A stretch of DNA of 40,859 bases from Pseudomonadota bacterium. GTDB lineage: Bacteria; Myxococcota_A; Polyangia; Fen-1088. A program made the translations under genes and the position numbers. Location: positions 1 to 40,859 of the forward strand of contig JADGRB010000011.1 in NCBI GenBank assembly GCA_017881315.1, read 5' to 3'. Positions 15,535 to 23,309 of this stretch are shown piece by piece. The notes under the pieces were generated by a model, which saw only the letters and a program-made list of their open reading frames with translations, searched no databases and had not been told where the DNA came from. How positions within the stretch are numbered: the stretch's first letter is position 1; each line of letters begins with the position of its first letter.

Positions 15535-16236
15535 TTGGCGTTCGAGCGCCGCTTCGTTCGCGAGCTGCCCTTCGGCACCTGCGTGGGCATCGCGCTCCCG
15601 TCGATCATGAGCGGAGCCGGGGACGACGACCCTTTCGATCTTCCACCCATCCTCCACCCCGACGAGGCGGCGTTCGCGCGGGGGCTCTCGCCCATCCGGC
15701 GGGCGAGCTGGGTCGGCGGACGCGTGGCGCTGCGGGCCGCCTTGACCGCCATCGCCTTCGACGCGCCGGCGCCGATCCTGGCCACCCCGCGCGGGGGGCC
15801 GGCGATGCCGTCGGGTGTGCTCGGATCGGTGAGCCACAAGAACGACCTCGCGGTCGCGCTGGTCGCACGGGCCGCGGCCGCACCCGCCGTGACGGTGGGG
15901 ATCGACGTCGAGGCGGTGCGGGCCCTCAAGCGCGACATCGCCCGGCATGTCCTCACCGCGGACGAGCGGTCTGCCTTGCCGCCGGAGGGCCCCGCGCGCG
16001 ACGCCGAGGTGCTCTTGCTGTTCTCCGCCAAGGAGGCGATCTACAAGGCGCTCGATCCCTGGGTCGGGCGCTTCGTCTCCTTCCAGGAGGCGACGGTCGC
16101 GCGCGCGCCGGGCGGCGGTCTACGCGCGAGCCTGGCGCTCGCGAACGGCGAGGGCCCTTTCGGCGTCGAGCTTCACCAAGCCGGCGAAGCCGATCTCATC
16201 CTGGTCGCGGCGCGCGTCACGCCAGGCGCTCCCTAG
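15535..16236 (+). CDS. Sfp/EntD-type 4'-phosphopantetheinyl transferase
   Basis: Transfers 4'-phosphopantetheine from CoA to a conserved Ser of carrier proteins (fatty acid, polyketide or nonribosomal-peptide carriers) in the cytoplasm. The 233-aa protein shows the family signatures GSVSH (residues 97-101), the magnesium-binding GIDVE (D124, E126) and FSAKEAIYKAL (K166, E167, K171). The length fits the EntD/Sfp group (about 220-240 aa). The start TTG 15535 lies 2 bp after the stop of the DUF4380-like gene. An ATG at 15499 would overlap that gene and add unrelated residues. No PKS or NRPS gene is in the window, so the target carrier protein is encoded elsewhere. Confidence 0.9.
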   Translation: MAFERRFVRELPFGTCVGIALPSIMSGAGDDDPFDLPPILHPDEAAFARGLSPIRRASWVGGRVALRAALTAIAFDAPAPILATPRGGPAMPSGVLGSVSHKNDLAVALVARAAAAPAVTVGIDVEAVRALKRDIARHVLTADERSALPPEGPARDAEVLLLFSAKEAIYKALDPWVGRFVSFQEATVARAPGGGLRASLALANGEGPFGVELHQAGEADLILVAARVTPGAP

Positions 16237-16259
16237 CGGTCCGCTTCAGGCGGGCCGCT
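16235..16259. terminator. Hairpin at the convergent ends of the PPTase and the metallo-hydrolase
   Basis: A 10-bp stem with one G-T wobble: AGCGGTCCGC / loop TTCAG / GCGGGCCGCT. It overlaps the PPTase TAG stop (16234-16236) and the reverse-strand TGA of the next gene (16246-16248). There is no U-tract, so it is probably a weak bidirectional terminator or an mRNA-end stabiliser. Confidence 0.45.
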
Positions 16260-16926
16260 TCCGCTCGCGCAGGGTGCGGAACTCCTCGAAGGTCGCGCAG
16301 CGCAGGAAGCGGTTGGTGCGGATCTCGTGCGCGATGGTCGAGGTCTCGGTGTCGCCGTAGTTGTGCCCCGGGTAGACCCGCGTCTCCTCGGGCAACCGCG
16401 CGAGGCGCTGCAGGCTGCGCCACATCTCGGCGGTGTCGCCGCCGGGGAAGTCGGTGCGGCCACATCCGCCCACAAACATCACGTCGCCGGTCACCACGTA
16501 ACCGTCGGCCAGGTAGCAGGTGCCGCCCACCGTGTGCCCGCGGGTCTCGAGCGCCCGCACGCCGCGCTTGCCGATCGCGATGTCGCGACCGTCGACGGCG
16601 TCGACCAGGGTCCTGCCCGGGGCGCCGACCTGTTTGGCTTCGCGCGGATTCACCACCACGGCCGCGCCGGTCTTTTCGACCAGCAGGTCGACCCCCTCGA
16701 TGTGGTCGTGGTGGGTGTGCGTGATGAGCGCGGTCGTCACCCGCAGGTCGAGCCGCTCCACCTCGCGCAGCAGGCGATCGACCTCCCAGGCCGGGTCGAC
16801 GATGGCGGCCTCGCGCGTGTCGGGGCAGTACAAGATCTCGCAAAAATTTTGCATGAGACCGACCTCGATCTGCACCACCTCGGGCGCGGGCGGAAGGCCA
16901 GCGGCGTCGTCTCTGTCTGGGCTCAT
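16246..16926 (-). CDS. ETHE1/glyoxalase-II-like metallo-beta-lactamase-fold hydrolase
   Basis: A 226-aa cytoplasmic-looking MBL-fold enzyme. Metal ligands are H70, H72, D74 and H75 (THTHHDH), H131, D148 (TGD) and H188 (PGHNYG). The stretch GGCGRTDFPGGD is typical of the ETHE1/persulfide-dioxygenase and related glyoxalase-II-like subfamily. Within that group, the absence of other ETHE1-specific features leaves glyoxalase II, persulfide dioxygenase and sulfur-related hydrolase all open. Substrates would be glutathione-thioester or persulfide type, if the family is right. It is the last gene of a minus-strand run with the beta-propeller and S55-like genes, whose gaps are 9 and 22 bp. Confidence 0.87.
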   Translation of the reverse strand: MSPDRDDAAGLPPAPEVVQIEVGLMQNFCEILYCPDTREAAIVDPAWEVDRLLREVERLDLRVTTALITHTHHDHIEGVDLLVEKTGAAVVVNPREAKQVGAPGRTLVDAVDGRDIAIGKRGVRALETRGHTVGGTCYLADGYVVTGDVMFVGGCGRTDFPGGDTAEMWRSLQRLARLPEETRVYPGHNYGDTETSTIAHEIRTNRFLRCATFEEFRTLRERKRPA

Positions 16927-16948
16927 GTCGTGACCTCCCTCGTCTTGC

Positions 16949-19105
16949 CTATTTCTTCTTGGCCGCGACCGTCACCGTCACGGAGGCCGCGCCCACGTTG
17001 TCCGCGCTGTCCCAGGCCCGCACCGTGACGGCGTGCGGTCCCAGCGCCAGCGAAGAGGGAAGCTTGAGCGTGAATGCCTCGACCAGATCGTCGCAGATGC
17101 CGTCGGCGACCGTCAGGATCTGCCAGTCGCCGCCGTCGATCGCGTACTCCAGGCCGGTGAGCGGGCTCTGGTCGTCGCGCGCGCGCCCCGAGATGAATGG
17201 GACCTTGGCGACCAGGCCGACCACCTCGGGCTTGCGGTTGTCGACCAGGATCGGCGCCGAGGTGAAGCTCGCCTCGAGCGCGCGTTCGCGCGCCTCGGAG
17301 CGCTCGTCGCTGGCGACCACCCGCACCGTGTACATGCCGTCCGGGAGCCCGTCGGTGTTCCAGTCGTACTCGCTCTTCGACAGCGGATCGGGGCCGCCCA
17401 GCGGTCGCCAGACGGCCTCGTTCTCCTGGCGAAACGTGAGCCGGTAGTCCAGCTCGTCGCCGTCGGGGTTCTCGACCTTCCAGCGCAGCTTGACGATCGG
17501 CGAGTGCGTGCGTGCGGGGATCGAGCTCGGCGAAGCGAAAGCAGAGGAGGCGACAGAGAGGGGAATTCCGCCCAGTCCCCCGGCCATGCCAAGGGCCGGC
17601 GGCGTGCCGCCATCGCCGACGGTGAGCTCGGTGATTCGCGCCCGCTGGTTCTGGCCGAGGTAGGCGAGCGTCACGGCGTCCAGGCGAGCGTCGGTCGCGC
17701 CGAACGTCACCCGGTATTGCACGTAGCGCGCGGACGGGCTCGCCACCAGCCCGACGCCCCCCTCGGCCGTCGCGCGCGTGCGATCGAGGCCGGCGAAGGC
17801 CGACCAGGTCGGATCCGGGCGCGCCGTGTTGCCGGAGCGGGTCTCGACGCTGAGGCCGTGCGTGCCGTGCCAGCGCAGCAGGCCGAAGCGGGCGCGAAAT
17901 TCGGCGTCGAGCACCCGCGATAGGTAAGTCGCCTGGCGGGAGGCGGCGGCCACCACCCGGTACACGCCGCCCACGTCGCCGGTGCCGACCAGGAAGGTCT
18001 TCCCGGAACGGACCAGCGTCAGCGCCTGTCGCTCCGGCAGATCGATCGCGAGGGCCGCCTTGCGGTCCGGGTCGACGCGGTAGACGCGCCCCTCGGTCCC
18101 GCTGCCGACGAAGGCGCGCCCGTCGTCGTCGAAGGCCAGCGCGGTGAAGTAGCCGTCGCCGATCGAAAAGATCTGCTCCAGATGGCCGTCGGGATCGATT
18201 CGATAGAGCGCCGCCTTCGCCTTGCGCTGGCCCGGGCGCGGCAGCGCGCCGGCCGAAGCCGGCGATCCCGACGGCGCCACGGTGATCTTGGTGCCGCGAG
18301 GCCCGGCCGGGACCATCGCCGGCGCGGGGGTCGTCCGCTCGAAGTCGTTGACCGCGGCGTAGAGCGCGCCCCCGGAGCGGCCCAGCGCGCGGACCTCTTC
18401 GGCGTCGAAGTCGGCCAGCGCCTCGGCCCGTCCGTCGAGACCGACGCGAAACAGGATCGCCTCCTCCGAGGTCCCGGCGTAAAGGTGCGTCGCGTCCGCC
18501 TGGATCAGCGAGACGACGTGCTTGTCGCCCGAATTCCAGACCTCGCGCGACTTGCCGCCCGGATCAATCGCGAAGATCTTGCCGGGTCCGCCGGTGCCGG
18601 CGTAGACGATCCCCGTCTTGCCGTCGGCCACCAGCGCCCAGACGTGATCGACGCCGAGCGTGGTGAGGAGGTGGGTGTTGCCTTTCTTCGGATCGACGGT
18701 GTAGACGCGTCCGCCGGGCGTGGTGCCGACGACCAGCGTTCCATCCGGCCGCACGCCGAGCGCGGTGATCCAGGCCGCGTCGAGCGCGGCGACCTTCCGG
18801 GCGTGCGCCTCGTTTCCGGCGACGTCGACGGCGTAGATCCGTCCCTGGTCGCCGGTGCCGAAGTAGGCGGTGCGGCCGTCCGGCGACAGCGTCGAGCACC
18901 AGACGAACGCGGCCTCGATCGCCACCGGGCTCGGCTTCATCCCCGGCACCACGGCGCCATCTGGAAGGATCACGCTCGCCGTCGCTTCCCCTTCCTCGAA
19001 GTCCTTGGCCGTCGTCTGGCGGAAGGTCTTGGTCACCGCGGCGCCCGCGGTGGCGGTCAACGCCAGCGCGAGCACGGAGACCAACGGGAACGGAAACCAA
19101 CGCAT
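16949..19105 (-). CDS. Exported beta-propeller (WD40/YVTN-like) protein
   Basis: A 718-aa protein with a Sec signal peptide (MRWFPFPLVSVLALALTATAGAA). The first half is a series of about 40-residue repeats, each with a strand of the form GRIYAVD, GRVYTVD, GKIFAID or GRVYRVDP, as in YVTN/WD40-like propellers. The second half lacks such repeats but has two beta-sandwich-like segments (VKLRWKVENPDGDELDYRLTFR; LVDNRKPEVVGLVAKVPF). These may be Ig- or cadherin-like domains. No catalytic residue set is visible. It is likely a periplasmic or outer-membrane-facing scaffold or binding protein. It overlaps no neighbour and is 9 bp from the upstream S55-like gene, so the pair is probably co-expressed. 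Confidence 0.82.
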   Translation of the reverse strand: MRWFPFPLVSVLALALTATAGAAVTKTFRQTTAKDFEEGEATASVILPDGAVVPGMKPSPVAIEAAFVWCSTLSPDGRTAYFGTGDQGRIYAVDVAGNEAHARKVAALDAAWITALGVRPDGTLVVGTTPGGRVYTVDPKKGNTHLLTTLGVDHVWALVADGKTGIVYAGTGGPGKIFAIDPGGKSREVWNSGDKHVVSLIQADATHLYAGTSEEAILFRVGLDGRAEALADFDAEEVRALGRSGGALYAAVNDFERTTPAPAMVPAGPRGTKITVAPSGSPASAGALPRPGQRKAKAALYRIDPDGHLEQIFSIGDGYFTALAFDDDGRAFVGSGTEGRVYRVDPDRKAALAIDLPERQALTLVRSGKTFLVGTGDVGGVYRVVAAASRQATYLSRVLDAEFRARFGLLRWHGTHGLSVETRSGNTARPDPTWSAFAGLDRTRATAEGGVGLVASPSARYVQYRVTFGATDARLDAVTLAYLGQNQRARITELTVGDGGTPPALGMAGGLGGIPLSVASSAFASPSSIPARTHSPIVKLRWKVENPDGDELDYRLTFRQENEAVWRPLGGPDPLSKSEYDWNTDGLPDGMYTVRVVASDERSEARERALEASFTSAPILVDNRKPEVVGLVAKVPFISGRARDDQSPLTGLEYAIDGGDWQILTVADGICDDLVEAFTLKLPSSLALGPHAVTVRAWDSADNVGAASVTVTVAAKKK

Positions 19106-19114
19106 CGAGGCGGG

Positions 19115-20977
19115 CTATTGTAAAGGACGCCGGCCCATTTCGCCTCCGCCGAGGGCGTCGTCCTTGATCTGGATGCTCAGCTCCTGCTTGCCGCTGACCA
19201 GCTGGCGCACGGGGAAGACGGTTCGATCGGCGATGTGGTACGCGTCGGCGCGCCGGGTCTGGTTGCCCGGGCGGAGCGTGTCGAGCGCCGAGGCCGGCAG
19301 CCCCGAGATCAACCGACCGCGCAGCGAGGCGCCGTCGTCGGGCGTCTGCAGCGTGACCACGATCGAGGTCGCCGGGTACGACTTGCGCAGATTGTCGATG
19401 TAGACCTGCAGCGATTCGGCCTGCGGCAGGTCGGGCTTCACCGACGCGCCGGTCGCGACCTCGACCTTGACCGTCTGGCCGGCCAGGGTGCGCGGGATGA
19501 TCACCGGGACGGTCTCGACGTACTCGGCGCCGGCGTAGGGACGCAGGGTGACTCGCAGCCCGACGGTGTCGCCCGCGTGCACGTCCTGCGAGGGGAGCGA
19601 CACGGCGACGATGTCGGCGACGTCGCGCCGGAACTCCACGCGCACGTCGACGTCCATGCGGTCCAGCACCACCGGCTCGAACGGGTTGAACATCAGCTCG
19701 CCCATCGCCTTCAAGCCCCGCGACGCGGCGAGCGCGTGGCCGGAGACCCCCTCGGGCGAGAAGATCTGGTCGCGCAGCTCGAGCGGCGCGTAGCCCTTGA
19801 CCCCCACCTTGGAGTTGAGGGTCACCACCATGTCGGTGACATCCGGCTCCGCGTCGGCGATCGCGTTGCCGATCACCATCGACGCCAGCATCCCCGTCAG
19901 CCGCCGGTTGCGCGCGACCTCGGCGTGGAAAAGGCGAGGCTCCGTGCCCGGGCCGGTCACCCGCACGTCGACGGGGAGCATGGTGCTGCGCGCGTCGAGG
20001 TCGCCGATGATGCAGGCGGGGCGATCCTGGACCAGCGTCCCGACCTCATTGAGGGGGGACGACATCTTGAACGATTGGCTCAGGCTGGGGAGAAACGCGT
20101 GGATCTCCGCGTCGACCAGCGGCAGGTAGACCTCCCCGATGCCGAACAGCGGGTGACCGAAGGCGAGCACGTCGGCGCCGTTCACGTAGGTGACGGTGCC
20201 GGTGGCGACGGTGCTCATGTCGCCGCGGACCAGCTCGACGCCGATCGCCGAGCCGGGCTCGACGTGGCCGGCCGCGGGGGGACCGGCGCGCCGCCCGCCG
20301 CCCGCCTGGAGGGGGACCAACCCGGACGGTCGCAGCTCGTCGGCCAGCTCCGCCACCGTGCGCGGCGTGAAGCCCGAGACCGACAGCGGCACCGAGGCGC
20401 GCAGCAGGTGCGGCTCGCCCACGGCCGCCATCGGGCCCATCGGCGGCAACCCGAGGCCGCGCGCCAGCGCATCGGGCGTCCCCGAGCCGCCGCGCAGCCG
20501 CTCGACGTACGTCTCTTTTTCGGCACGGCGGGGGCGGCGGCGCTCGGCCAGCATCGATTCGATCGGCGTGACGCCGCCCAGGGGCTCCTTGGCGAAGCTC
20601 CAGGCGTAGGCGATCGCGCCGACCAGCTTGCCGTCGATGTAGACCGGGCTGCCGCTCATGCCGGCCACGATGCCGCTGAATTCGACCCGCGGGTCTTCCG
20701 CGCGGATCAGGATCACGTCCTGCTTGGGCAGGAAGTTCCGCATGATCGACACGACGCGGATCTTGAAGGGCTCGGGTTTCGTCCCCTGGAACACCGTCAG
20801 CGCCTGCCCGACCATCCCGGGCCGCACGTCGGAAAGCGGCATGATCGCGGGCGGCGGCGTCGCGGGAACGATCGCGTGCAGGCGGACCGCGGCCTCGGAA
20901 GCGCCCGCCGAGAGAGCGACCAGGGTCGTGGCGATCAGCGTCGCACGAAGCGTCGCACGAAGCGTCGCGCGAAGCAT
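19115..20977 (-). CDS. SpoIVB peptidase S55-like protein
   Basis: About 620 aa with a Sec signal; cleavage is probably near SAGASEA. The stretch VAGMSGSPVYIDGKLVGAIAY (S108 in GMSGSP) matches the serine motif of S55/SpoIVB-like proteins. The His motif VLAFGHPLFGIGEVYLP occurs later, which is the reverse of the order in B. subtilis SpoIVB as I remember it. The ATG at 20977 gives a signal whose first residues repeat LRAT three times; a GTG at 21007 would add ten residues. The protein is probably periplasmic. Related proteins are widespread in Acidobacteria and Myxococcota, and their substrates are unknown to me. Whether it is proteolytically active cannot be stated from sequence. Confidence 0.75.
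   Translation of the reverse strand: MLRATLRATLRATLIATTLVALSAGASEAAVRLHAIVPATPPPAIMPLSDVRPGMVGQALTVFQGTKPEPFKIRVVSIMRNFLPKQDVILIRAEDPRVEFSGIVAGMSGSPVYIDGKLVGAIAYAWSFAKEPLGGVTPIESMLAERRRPRRAEKETYVERLRGGSGTPDALARGLGLPPMGPMAAVGEPHLLRASVPLSVSGFTPRTVAELADELRPSGLVPLQAGGGRRAGPPAAGHVEPGSAIGVELVRGDMSTVATGTVTYVNGADVLAFGHPLFGIGEVYLPLVDAEIHAFLPSLSQSFKMSSPLNEVGTLVQDRPACIIGDLDARSTMLPVDVRVTGPGTEPRLFHAEVARNRRLTGMLASMVIGNAIADAEPDVTDMVVTLNSKVGVKGYAPLELRDQIFSPEGVSGHALAASRGLKAMGELMFNPFEPVVLDRMDVDVRVEFRRDVADIVAVSLPSQDVHAGDTVGLRVTLRPYAGAEYVETVPVIIPRTLAGQTVKVEVATGASVKPDLPQAESLQVYIDNLRKSYPATSIVVTLQTPDDGASLRGRLISGLPASALDTLRPGNQTRRADAYHIADRTVFPVRQLVSGKQELSIQIKDDALGGGEMGRRPLQ
20939..20974 (-). repeat. 12-bp tandem repeat (three units) in the signal-peptide coding region
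   Basis: Three copies of CGTCGCRCGAAG (plus-strand reading), differing at one base in the third unit. They encode three LRAT units at the very N-terminus of the S55-like protein. Confidence 0.8.
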
Positions 20978-21060
20978 CGGAAGAAGGCCTGGGACTGCGC
21001 GACGCACGGCCTTTCAGCGTAGGAGGGCGACCAAGCGGAGTCAAACCGCGTCACGCGCGC

Positions 21061-21090
21061 TTGACACCCACCGCCACGCCCGACCATCAT
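21061..21090 (+). promoter_or_regulatory. Candidate sigma-70-type promoter
   Basis: TTGACA at 21061-21066, an 18-bp spacer and CATCAT at 21085-21090. The -35 is a perfect match and the -10 is 4/6. The predicted start of transcription falls at about the ATG of the small lipoprotein gene (21097), so the transcript would be nearly leaderless if this promoter is used. Confidence 0.35.
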
Positions 21091-21096
21091 TGGGGG

Positions 21097-21348
21097 ATGA
21101 AGTCGCTCTGGAAGTCGCTTTGCGTCGCTCTTGCCCTGTTCGGTCTGGTGACGATCGCGATCTCGGCGGGCTGCGGTCCTGAAAAGGCGTTTTGTCCCAA
21201 CACCAGCCCCAACAACAATGGGGTCTGCCCGATCCTGGGTGACGACGGAGGCGGGATTGGGCAGGATTCGCAGACCCCAACCTGCCCCACCGGTCAACAC
21301 TGGGGTTTGCTCCCCGGCGGTATTCAGTTCGGTTGCGTCTCAGATTGA
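21097..21348 (+). CDS. Small Cys-rich lipoprotein
   Basis: 83 aa, unknown function. It begins MKSLWKSLCVALALFG with a hydrophobic core and ends the signal at ISAGC, a good lipobox, giving a mature protein of about 57 residues anchored by lipid. Four further Cys (in AFCPN, GVCPI, PTCPT, FGCVS) could make two disulfides in the periplasm. The middle is low in complexity (SPNNNG, DDGGGIGQD). The start ATG lies directly after GGGGG. It ends 52 bp before argC, on the same strand. The lipoprotein features are clear, the function is not. Confidence 0.8.
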   Translation: MKSLWKSLCVALALFGLVTIAISAGCGPEKAFCPNTSPNNNGVCPILGDDGGGIGQDSQTPTCPTGQHWGLLPGGIQFGCVSD

Positions 21349-21400
21349 TTCTCGAGGACGACTCGTCATCGCTGCTCCCTGCGGCTTACACTTGTAGTCG

Positions 21401-22456
21401 ATGAGGCGATTCAAAGCCGTCGTCGTCGGCGGCACTGGCTACGGGGGCGCCGAGATGATCCGGCGCCTGTTGATTCATCCGGAGGTCGAGCTGGTGCGCG
21501 TCGTCGCCATCGATCACGTGGGCGAGCCCTTGGGCGCGGTGCACCCGCCGCTCACCGGGCGCAGCGATCTGCGCTTCGAGGATCTGCCGCCCGCCGAGGC
21601 CGCGCGCGGTTGCGACATCGCGCTGCTCGGGCTGCCGCACCGGGTGAGCGCGCTCCACGCGCCCGGGATTCTGAGCGCCGGCGTGAAGGTGGTCGACATG
21701 TCGGGCGACTTCCGTCTCCGCGACGCTACCGCCTACGCCCGCTACTACGGCGCCGCCCACCCGCACCCCGAGGCCCTCGGCACCTTCGTCTACGGGTTGC
21801 CGGAGCTGAACCGCGACGCGATCCGCACCGCGGACGCCGTGGCCTCGCCCGGCTGTTTCGCGACGGCCATCGAGCTCGGCCTGCTCCCGCTGGCGCGCGG
21901 CGGCCAGCTGGAAATCGGCTGCGTCGTCCACGTGGTCGGCATGACCGGCTCTTCGGGAAGCGGCGTCGCGCCGTCGGCGGGGACGCACCACCCGGTGCGG
22001 TCGGTGAACCTCAAGACCTACAAGGTGCTCGAGCACCAGCACACCCCCGAGATTCTCGAGACGATGACCAGCGCGGGCGCGCGGAGCTTGCAGCTGCGTT
22101 TCGTGCCGGTCTCGGCGCCGCTGTCGCGCGGGATCCTGGCGACCAGCTTCGTCGAGCTGCCGGCGGAGACCGAGGCGGGCGCGATCGCGGAGCTCTACGC
22201 CGACGCCTACGACGGCGAGCCGTTCGTCCGTTTCGTGCGTGACCGGCTCCCCGAGGTGGCGGCCGTCGCCGGCGGCAACTACGCGGAGGTCGGGTTCACG
22301 CTCGGTCCGGCGGCCGGCGCGACGCGGACGCTGGCGGTGGTGAGTGCGCTCGACAATCTCATCAAGGGCGGCGCCGGCCAGGCGATCCAGAACATGAACC
22401 TGATGCTCGGCCTGCCGGAGACGGCCTCGCTCGAGGATCCCGGTCCTTGGCCCTAG
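21401..22456 (+). CDS. argC: N-acetyl-gamma-glutamyl-phosphate reductase (LysY-like subtype)
   Basis: Reduces the acyl-phosphate made by ArgB, with NADPH, in arginine biosynthesis (cytoplasmic), or performs the equivalent step on a carrier-bound substrate. The 351-aa protein has the Rossmann start VVVGGTGYGGAE and the active-site Cys in SPGCFATA. The segment GSSGSGVAPSAGTHHPVRS, followed by KTYKVLEHQHTPEI, resembles the LysY/ArgC group of lysine/arginine pathways that use an amino-group carrier protein (LysW), rather than the SGVSGAGR type of standard ArgC. No LysW/LysX gene is visible here. It is paired with argB, whose start overlaps its end by 10 bp. Confidence 0.93.
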   Translation: MRRFKAVVVGGTGYGGAEMIRRLLIHPEVELVRVVAIDHVGEPLGAVHPPLTGRSDLRFEDLPPAEAARGCDIALLGLPHRVSALHAPGILSAGVKVVDMSGDFRLRDATAYARYYGAAHPHPEALGTFVYGLPELNRDAIRTADAVASPGCFATAIELGLLPLARGGQLEIGCVVHVVGMTGSSGSGVAPSAGTHHPVRSVNLKTYKVLEHQHTPEILETMTSAGARSLQLRFVPVSAPLSRGILATSFVELPAETEAGAIAELYADAYDGEPFVRFVRDRLPEVAAVAGGNYAEVGFTLGPAAGATRTLAVVSALDNLIKGGAGQAIQNMNLMLGLPETASLEDPGPWP

Positions 22457-23256
22457 TCGGCGCGGTCGTCAAGCTGGGCGGCGACGTGCTGGGCGCGCCG
22501 GCGCTCGGCGTCGCCGCGGCGTCGATCGCGCGGGCGCGCGCGGCCGGGCGCCGTCTGGTCGTCGTCCACGGCGGCGGGCCGCAGACGACCGAGATGGCGC
22601 GTCGCCTGGGGATCGAGCCGCGTCTGGTCGGCGGCCGGCGCATCACCGACCAGCCGACCCTGGAGGTCTTGAAGATGGTCGTCGCCGGGCAGCTCAACGT
22701 CGATCTGGTCGCGGCGCTGCGCGCGGCCGGCGCACCGGCGGTCGGCCTCTCCGGATCCGGCGGCCTGGTCCGGGCCCACCGCCGCCCGCCGCGCGCCGTC
22801 TCCGGCTCGGACGGGGCCGCCGTCGATTTCGGGCTGGTGGGCGACGTCGACGGCTTCGATCTGGCGCTGCTCGAGCTCCTGCACGGCGCCGGCCACCTGC
22901 CGGTCGTCGCCTGTCTGGGCGCCGGCCCCGACGGCCAGGTGCTCAACATCAACGCCGACGTCGTCGCCAGCCAGCTCGCGGGGGCCATTGGCGCCGGGGC
23001 GCTCGTCGCCTGCACCGCCGTGGGCGGCGTCCGGCGGGACAAGGACGATCCGGCGACCTTGCTGCGCCGCCTCACCGTCGCCGAGGCGCGCGAGGCCATC
23101 CGCAGCGGCGCGGTTCAAGGCGGGATGATCCCAAAGCTCGAGGAGGCATTCGCGTCCCTCGGGGCCGGCGTCGGCGCGGTCCACATCGTCGCCCCCGCCG
23201 AGATCGACGCGGCGCTGGCCGCGCCCGGAAGCGTCGGAACGCTGCTGCTCCCCTGA
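22447..23256 (+). CDS. argB: Acetylglutamate kinase (or a carrier-linked amino-acid kinase of the same family)
   Basis: Phosphorylates the gamma-carboxyl of N-acetylglutamate. The 269-aa amino-acid-kinase fold protein has the N-terminal KLGG, the nucleotide-contact stretch VVVHGGGPQTTEMARRLG and RRITDQPTLEVLKMVVAGQLNVDLV, as in ArgB. Also present are VGLSGSGG, NINADVVASQLAGAIGA and MIPKLEEA with the late catalytic Lys. In most ArgB proteins the stretch after VGLSG is K-D-G; here it reads SGG, so the Asp is absent. The chosen start is TTG 22447, overlapping argC by 10 bp, which implies translational coupling. Together with argC it is the second step of arginine synthesis, or of a LysW-type pathway (see findings). 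Confidence 0.9.
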   Translation: MALVGAVVKLGGDVLGAPALGVAAASIARARAAGRRLVVVHGGGPQTTEMARRLGIEPRLVGGRRITDQPTLEVLKMVVAGQLNVDLVAALRAAGAPAVGLSGSGGLVRAHRRPPRAVSGSDGAAVDFGLVGDVDGFDLALLELLHGAGHLPVVACLGAGPDGQVLNINADVVASQLAGAIGAGALVACTAVGGVRRDKDDPATLLRRLTVAEAREAIRSGAVQGGMIPKLEEAFASLGAGVGAVHIVAPAEIDAALAAPGSVGTLLLP

Positions 23257-23273
23257 GCCGTGGGGCGCCGGTT

Positions 23274-23303
23274 TTGGCGTCCCGTCGGTTATCGGCGTCT
23301 AAT
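23274..23303 (+). promoter_or_regulatory. Candidate promoter for the DUF502 gene
   Basis: TTGGCG (23274-23279), an 18-bp spacer, then TCTAAT (23298-23303), a 5/6 match to TATAAT. The inferred transcription start would be within a few bases of ATG 23310. Confidence 0.3.
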
Positions 23304-23309
23304 AACGAG

